Assembly (NCBI RefSeq): GCF_013149275.1
Contig: NZ_JABGNA010000003.1
Span: 248,001-312,000 of the forward strand
Direction: 5' to 3'
DNA length: 64,000 nucleotides
Source: Mucilaginibacter sp. SG564
GTDB lineage: Bacteria > Bacteroidota > Bacteroidia > Sphingobacteriales > Sphingobacteriaceae
The position numbers and the translations under genes are program-made. Shown here piece after piece: positions 61,098 through 64,000 of the stretch (within the stretch, counting starts at the first letter, position 1; each line of letters opens with the position of its first letter). The notes beneath the pieces are model-generated. The model saw only the letters and a program-made list of their open reading frames with translations. It had not been told where the DNA came from and ran no database searches.

Positions 61098-61928
61098 TTA
61101 TCTGATATCAGGAATGGCAATAGCATCCATGTCGGTATAGTCGAGGTTTTCGCCGGCCATGCCCCATATAAAGCTATAGCTGGCCGTGCCACTGCCCGAG
61201 TGGATGCTCCATGGTGGTGAAACGATGGCATCATAGTTATCCATCAGCACATGGCGGGTTTCCTGCCCCTCGCCCATGTAATGGAACACGCGTTGTCCTT
61301 CCGGCACGTCAAAATAAAAATAGGCTTCCATACGGCGATCATGCACGTGTGCTGGCATGGTATTCCAAACGCTGCCACCATGCAATATGGTAAGGCCCAT
61401 CACCAGCTGGCAGCTTTTGATACCTTCCAGGTGGATGTATTTATTGATAGTACGTTTATTAGCTGTTTCGATAGAGCCGGTATGTACTTTGGCAGCATCC
61501 TCATTGGTCATTAATGTGGTAGGATATACCGCGTGTGCCGGGGCCGAAAGCAGGTAGAATACCGCTGGCTCCGCGCTGTTTTTACTGGCAAATTTTACAC
61601 TTTTAACACCTTTACCTATATACAGGCAATCCAGCTTATTTACCTGGAAGGTTTGGCCATCGGCGGTAACTTCGCCATCACCGGCTACGTTGATGATGCC
61701 GATTTCGCGGCGCTCTAAAAAATAACCGGCACGCAGGTTAGGATAGTTTTCCAGCTCTACCGATTTGGTTACCGGGTGAGCTGCTCCTACAATCATGCGG
61801 TCGTAATGGGTGTAAGTACAATTAATTTGATCTGTTTGAACTAGTTGGTCAATTAAAAAACGTTCTCTTATCTGGGCTGTCTGATAGCTTTTAAAATCTT
61901 CGGGGTGTACGCTATGTATTACTTTCAA
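61098..61928 (-). CDS. kduI: 5-dehydro-4-deoxy-D-glucuronate isomerase
   Basis: A 276-residue KduI, isomerising the unsaturated uronate product (DKI) to 2,5-diketo-3-deoxygluconate in pectin degradation. The cupin zinc ligands H194, H196, E201 and H243 (PAHVHDRRMEAYFYF, WSIHSG) correspond to H196, H198, E203 and H245 of the Escherichia coli enzyme. The promoter at 61975-62004 on the minus strand is close to consensus, giving a leader of about 40 nt. It is transcribed ahead of the SDR gene. Confidence 0.92.
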   Translation of the reverse strand: MKVIHSVHPEDFKSYQTAQIRERFLIDQLVQTDQINCTYTHYDRMIVGAAHPVTKSVELENYPNLRAGYFLERREIGIINVAGDGEVTADGQTFQVNKLDCLYIGKGVKSVKFASKNSAEPAVFYLLSAPAHAVYPTTLMTNEDAAKVHTGSIETANKRTINKYIHLEGIKSCQLVMGLTILHGGSVWNTMPAHVHDRRMEAYFYFDVPEGQRVFHYMGEGQETRHVLMDNYDAIVSPPWSIHSGSGTASYSFIWGMAGENLDYTDMDAIAIPDIR

Positions 61929-61974
61929 GGCTTTATGTTTTGGTAGGCAATTCTACAACGTATCTTTTTTAAAT

Positions 61975-62004
61975 CAAAAGTATTCGGCCCATTATTCTAC
62001 TCAA
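61975..62004 (-). promoter_or_regulatory. Promoter of kduI
   Basis: On the minus strand TTG (62004-62002), 19 bp, TACTTTTG (61982-61975), an exact TAnnTTTG. Confidence 0.6.
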
Positions 62005-62042
62005 ACGTTTGCGCTGAGGTGCCTTATTAACATAAAAGCAAC

Positions 62043-62077
62043 AAAAAAGCCACTGAAGTAAAACATCAGCGGCTTTA
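62043..62077 (-). terminator. Terminator of dps
   Basis: AAAGCCACTGA pairs with TCAGCGGCTTT with one mismatch; on the minus strand it is followed by TTTTTTG. It lies 26 bp past the dps stop. Confidence 0.75.
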
Positions 62078-62102
62078 TAAAATGATACTTGACCGGTGTT
62101 TC

Positions 62103-62582
62103 TTAGTCCTCGTTCACAAATGAACGTAGCATCCAGGTATTTTTTTCGTTAAACTGCATAAAGCGGTTCACCATATCGTTTGAGCCATCGTCACCTGCTT
62201 CGGCGGTAATGTCCAGGATCTCTCTTTCTTTGGCAATTAAAACAGCCAGGTCATCAATAACGGCTTTTACCATTTTGGTATCTTTTAAGCCAATGGTTTG
62301 GATTTCTTTGATGGCCGATTTTGTAATATAATCATTAAATGTGCTGTATGGCGATTTGCCCAGGGTTAATATCCTCTCGGCAAGTTCGTCAATGGTGGTC
62401 AGCGCTGCAGTATACAGTTCTTCGAACTTTAAATGCAGCGTAAAAAAGTTTTGTCCTTTGATGTTCCAGTGGCAGCCGCGTACTTTTTGGTAGTAGATAT
62501 GATAGTTGGCCAAAAGGTCATTTAAGTGGTCAACAACAGGTTTTACTTTACCTTCTTCCAGACTAATTTCTTTAGCGTTCAT
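62103..62582 (-). CDS. dps: Dps-family DNA-protection ferritin
   Basis: A 159-residue Dps/ferritin-like protein. The inter-subunit ferroxidase residues H38, H50, D65 and E69 are all present (GCHWNIKGQNFFTLHLKFEEL and TIDELAER stretches). It oxidises ferrous iron with hydrogen peroxide, stores iron and shields DNA in stationary phase. It stands alone with its own terminator; the upstream 95 bp are shared with a divergent DUF4905 gene. Confidence 0.9.
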   Translation of the reverse strand: MNAKEISLEEGKVKPVVDHLNDLLANYHIYYQKVRGCHWNIKGQNFFTLHLKFEELYTAALTTIDELAERILTLGKSPYSTFNDYITKSAIKEIQTIGLKDTKMVKAVIDDLAVLIAKEREILDITAEAGDDGSNDMVNRFMQFNEKNTWMLRSFVNED

Positions 62583-62677
62583 ATATAAATAGTGATTTTT
62601 ATGTTTAACATTAGCTTGGCAGCAATGTTTGGTAAATATAAGCAGATTTGAATTTATTACCCATATTTACACACTTT

Positions 62678-63442
62678 ATGACACAGATGCTACCTTTTAT
62701 TAACCAACAATTTGACTGGCCCATCTGGCGTATGGAAATTGACGTTATCAGCTCCACATTGTTTGTTGAACTGCGTAACAGCGAAGATAAAAAAGTAGCT
62801 TTTGGCGCCATAAATCTGCTCAGCGGCGATGTTTACTTTAAGGATATCACCACCCCCGAGCGATGGCTTACCGGTATTGAAACGGCTTACGATGGTACGC
62901 TCCTCGTACACAATTATCAATCAGAGAAAGGCCCTGTACATAAAGGCCTGATAGCCATTGATGGCACAAGCGGAGAAACGCTGTGGAGCAATTATACCCT
63001 GGCCTTTGATCACCTGTGTGTAAACGGCCCCATAGTTTATAACGCCCAGGTACAGCCCTCGAAATTATTTTTGGCCGATATAAAAACAGGCGGACTTTTA
63101 CGAACCCATCAACCGGCAATAGATACACCATTACATAATGATATTGTTGTACCCCAGATGCTCCCGGCATCTCTTTTAAAAGAATTACCCTTACCTGCCG
63201 AACCTTATTTAAATAGCCTTCATTATTTGGAGCACAATAGCTACAGAATTGTATCTTTGCACACGTTTTTTCAGGAAAAAATAAAGCAGCATTTATATAT
63301 TATTGATAGCGAAGGCGTAATTGTTTACCATGATTTGTTAAACAGCAACATACAAAAATTGCAGCCCGAGGCGTTTGTAGTACATAAGAATAACCTGATC
63401 TATTTAAAAGAACGGTCAGCATTAATAGTTTTAAACTTATAA
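62678..63442 (+). CDS. DUF4905 protein
   Basis: A 254-residue protein from the ATG at 62678 (MTQMLPFINQQ). It resembles DUF4905, a family seen in Bacteroidota with no known function, and carries PQQ-like repeat features (LIAIDGTSGETLWSNYTL; HLYIIDSEGVIVYHDLL) that suggest a beta-propeller half. There is no signal peptide, so it is probably cytoplasmic. A TTG ten codons upstream would also be in frame. It is followed 21 bp later by the LysM gene. Confidence 0.72.
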   Translation: MTQMLPFINQQFDWPIWRMEIDVISSTLFVELRNSEDKKVAFGAINLLSGDVYFKDITTPERWLTGIETAYDGTLLVHNYQSEKGPVHKGLIAIDGTSGETLWSNYTLAFDHLCVNGPIVYNAQVQPSKLFLADIKTGGLLRTHQPAIDTPLHNDIVVPQMLPASLLKELPLPAEPYLNSLHYLEHNSYRIVSLHTFFQEKIKQHLYIIDSEGVIVYHDLLNSNIQKLQPEAFVVHKNNLIYLKERSALIVLNL

Positions 63443-63463
63443 GTTACTGTATTATAATTTATT

Positions 63464-64000
63464 ATGAAATTAAAGATTTTATTAGTCATCGCTCCCCTAC
63501 TTACCCTGTCCATATCCATTTTTGCAAACCCGGTTGTAGACTCTGTTGGAGTTGAAAACCTGAACGGAAAAAAAGTTGTACTACACAAACTTGATCCTAA
63601 AGATAATTATTACTCTATCGGTCGCCGTTATAATGTAAGCCCTAAGGCTATCATGCAATTCAATAACAACGCGCCGCTTAAAATTGGCGGCATTGTTAAA
63701 GTACCTACCGAACAATCATTTACACAAACCGCTGCCACAACACCTGCGCCGGTTCAGCAAACCAGGCCACAAGTGCAACAGCCTGTTCAGCAGCCAAAGC
63801 CACAACAGCCGGTAGCTCAACAACCAAAACCACAAACACAACAGCCGGTAGTACAGCAACAAGCCCCGGCTACAACCGTAACAACTACAACACCAGCTGC
63901 CGATACCACCCCTGCCAAGCCGGTAAATATGGATAATGTGCAGCAGTACAAAGTGTCTGCTGGCGAAACGCTTTATTCTATAGCCAAACGTTTCGGCACT
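63464..64000 (+). CDS. LysM-domain exported protein, 3' truncated by window edge
   Basis: 179 codons are visible and the frame is open at the window end. After a signal peptide (LKILLVIAPLLTLSISIFA) comes a first LysM domain (about 43-85; HKLDPKDNYYSIGRRYNVSP), then a Gln/Pro-rich linker with repeated QQPKPQ units, and the start of a second LysM domain (QYKVSAGETLYSIAKRFGT). Such proteins bind peptidoglycan; the unseen C-terminus may carry a hydrolase or further LysM domains. It begins 21 bp after the DUF4905 stop and may be co-transcribed. Confidence 0.85.
   Translation, partial: MKLKILLVIAPLLTLSISIFANPVVDSVGVENLNGKKVVLHKLDPKDNYYSIGRRYNVSPKAIMQFNNNAPLKIGGIVKVPTEQSFTQTAATTPAPVQQTRPQVQQPVQQPKPQQPVAQQPKPQTQQPVVQQQAPATTVTTTTPAADTTPAKPVNMDNVQQYKVSAGETLYSIAKRFGT

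Noticed and set aside
60579-61220. 213-codon plus-strand frame
   Set aside because: It is antisense to the SDR and kduI genes, which have full catalytic motifs; no promoter or motif supports it.

Overview
The window looks like a chromosomal segment of a Bacteroidota bacterium of the Sphingobacteriaceae, most like Mucilaginibacter or Pedobacter. The grounds are a SusC/SusD pair, a type IX secretion sorting domain, many short lipoproteins with a Cys-Lys-Lys after the lipobox, Bacteroidota-type promoters (TTG, about 20 bp, TAnnTTTG), and dispersed hairpin repeats of the kind common in that family. Assignment to genus is inference. No rRNA, phage, transposase or CRISPR array is visible. Two tRNA-Gln genes are present.

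Layout. 1-1.8 kb: the end of a PAP2-like membrane phosphatase and a ZigA-like zinc GTPase under a perfect 13-bp inverted repeat. 1.8-10.1 kb: an FGGY kinase, then a complete L-rhamnose operon (rhaT, aldolase/dehydrogenase fusion, isomerase, kinase). 10.2-16.3 kb: an alpha/beta hydrolase and a secreted ThuA / propeller-cytochrome c / DUF1080 group. 17-21.3 kb: an astacin-like lipoprotein, a broken collagen-like lipoprotein, a small transcription unit, a GH105 hydrolase and a secreted RidA. 21.4-25.7 kb: a same-strand stress-type cluster (Crp, RpiA, NTF2-like, DUF302, AhpD-like, DUF417, AraC). 25.8-43.3 kb: a polysaccharide utilisation locus (two surface lipoproteins, SusD, SusC, GalM, DUF5107-TPR, sugar porter, GH36-like) with a divergent AraC regulator. 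43.4-50.2 kb: an MDR oxidoreductase with a divergent AraC, an SGNH esterase, a phytase-like lipoprotein, two small genes and a dense repeat patch. 50.2-55.9 kb: an S8 protease and three tandem M57 metalloproteases. 56-64 kb: tRNA-Gln, an Fnr-like regulator, cobA, DUF6000, a second tRNA-Gln, DUF4350-like protein, SDR, kduI, dps, DUF4905 and the start of a LysM protein.

How it fits together: GH105, KduI with its SDR neighbour, the DUF4350-like protein and the rhamnose operon together suggest use of pectin, especially rhamnogalacturonan. The SusCD locus with GalM, sugar porter and a GH36-like enzyme suggests use of a galactoside-type glycan.

The most unusual item is a noncoding element of about 256 bp present twice (12169-12425 and 46624-46878). 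Each copy has a 141-bp core bounded by the same 10-bp inverted repeat. The core carries three TTTTAACA boxes, two of them exactly 10 bp apart, and a run of A/T tracts each separated by exactly 6 bp, which is the signature of intrinsically curved DNA. Each copy ends in a strong GC hairpin that is not downstream of any plus-strand gene. It could be a curved regulatory module, a small RNA gene, or both.
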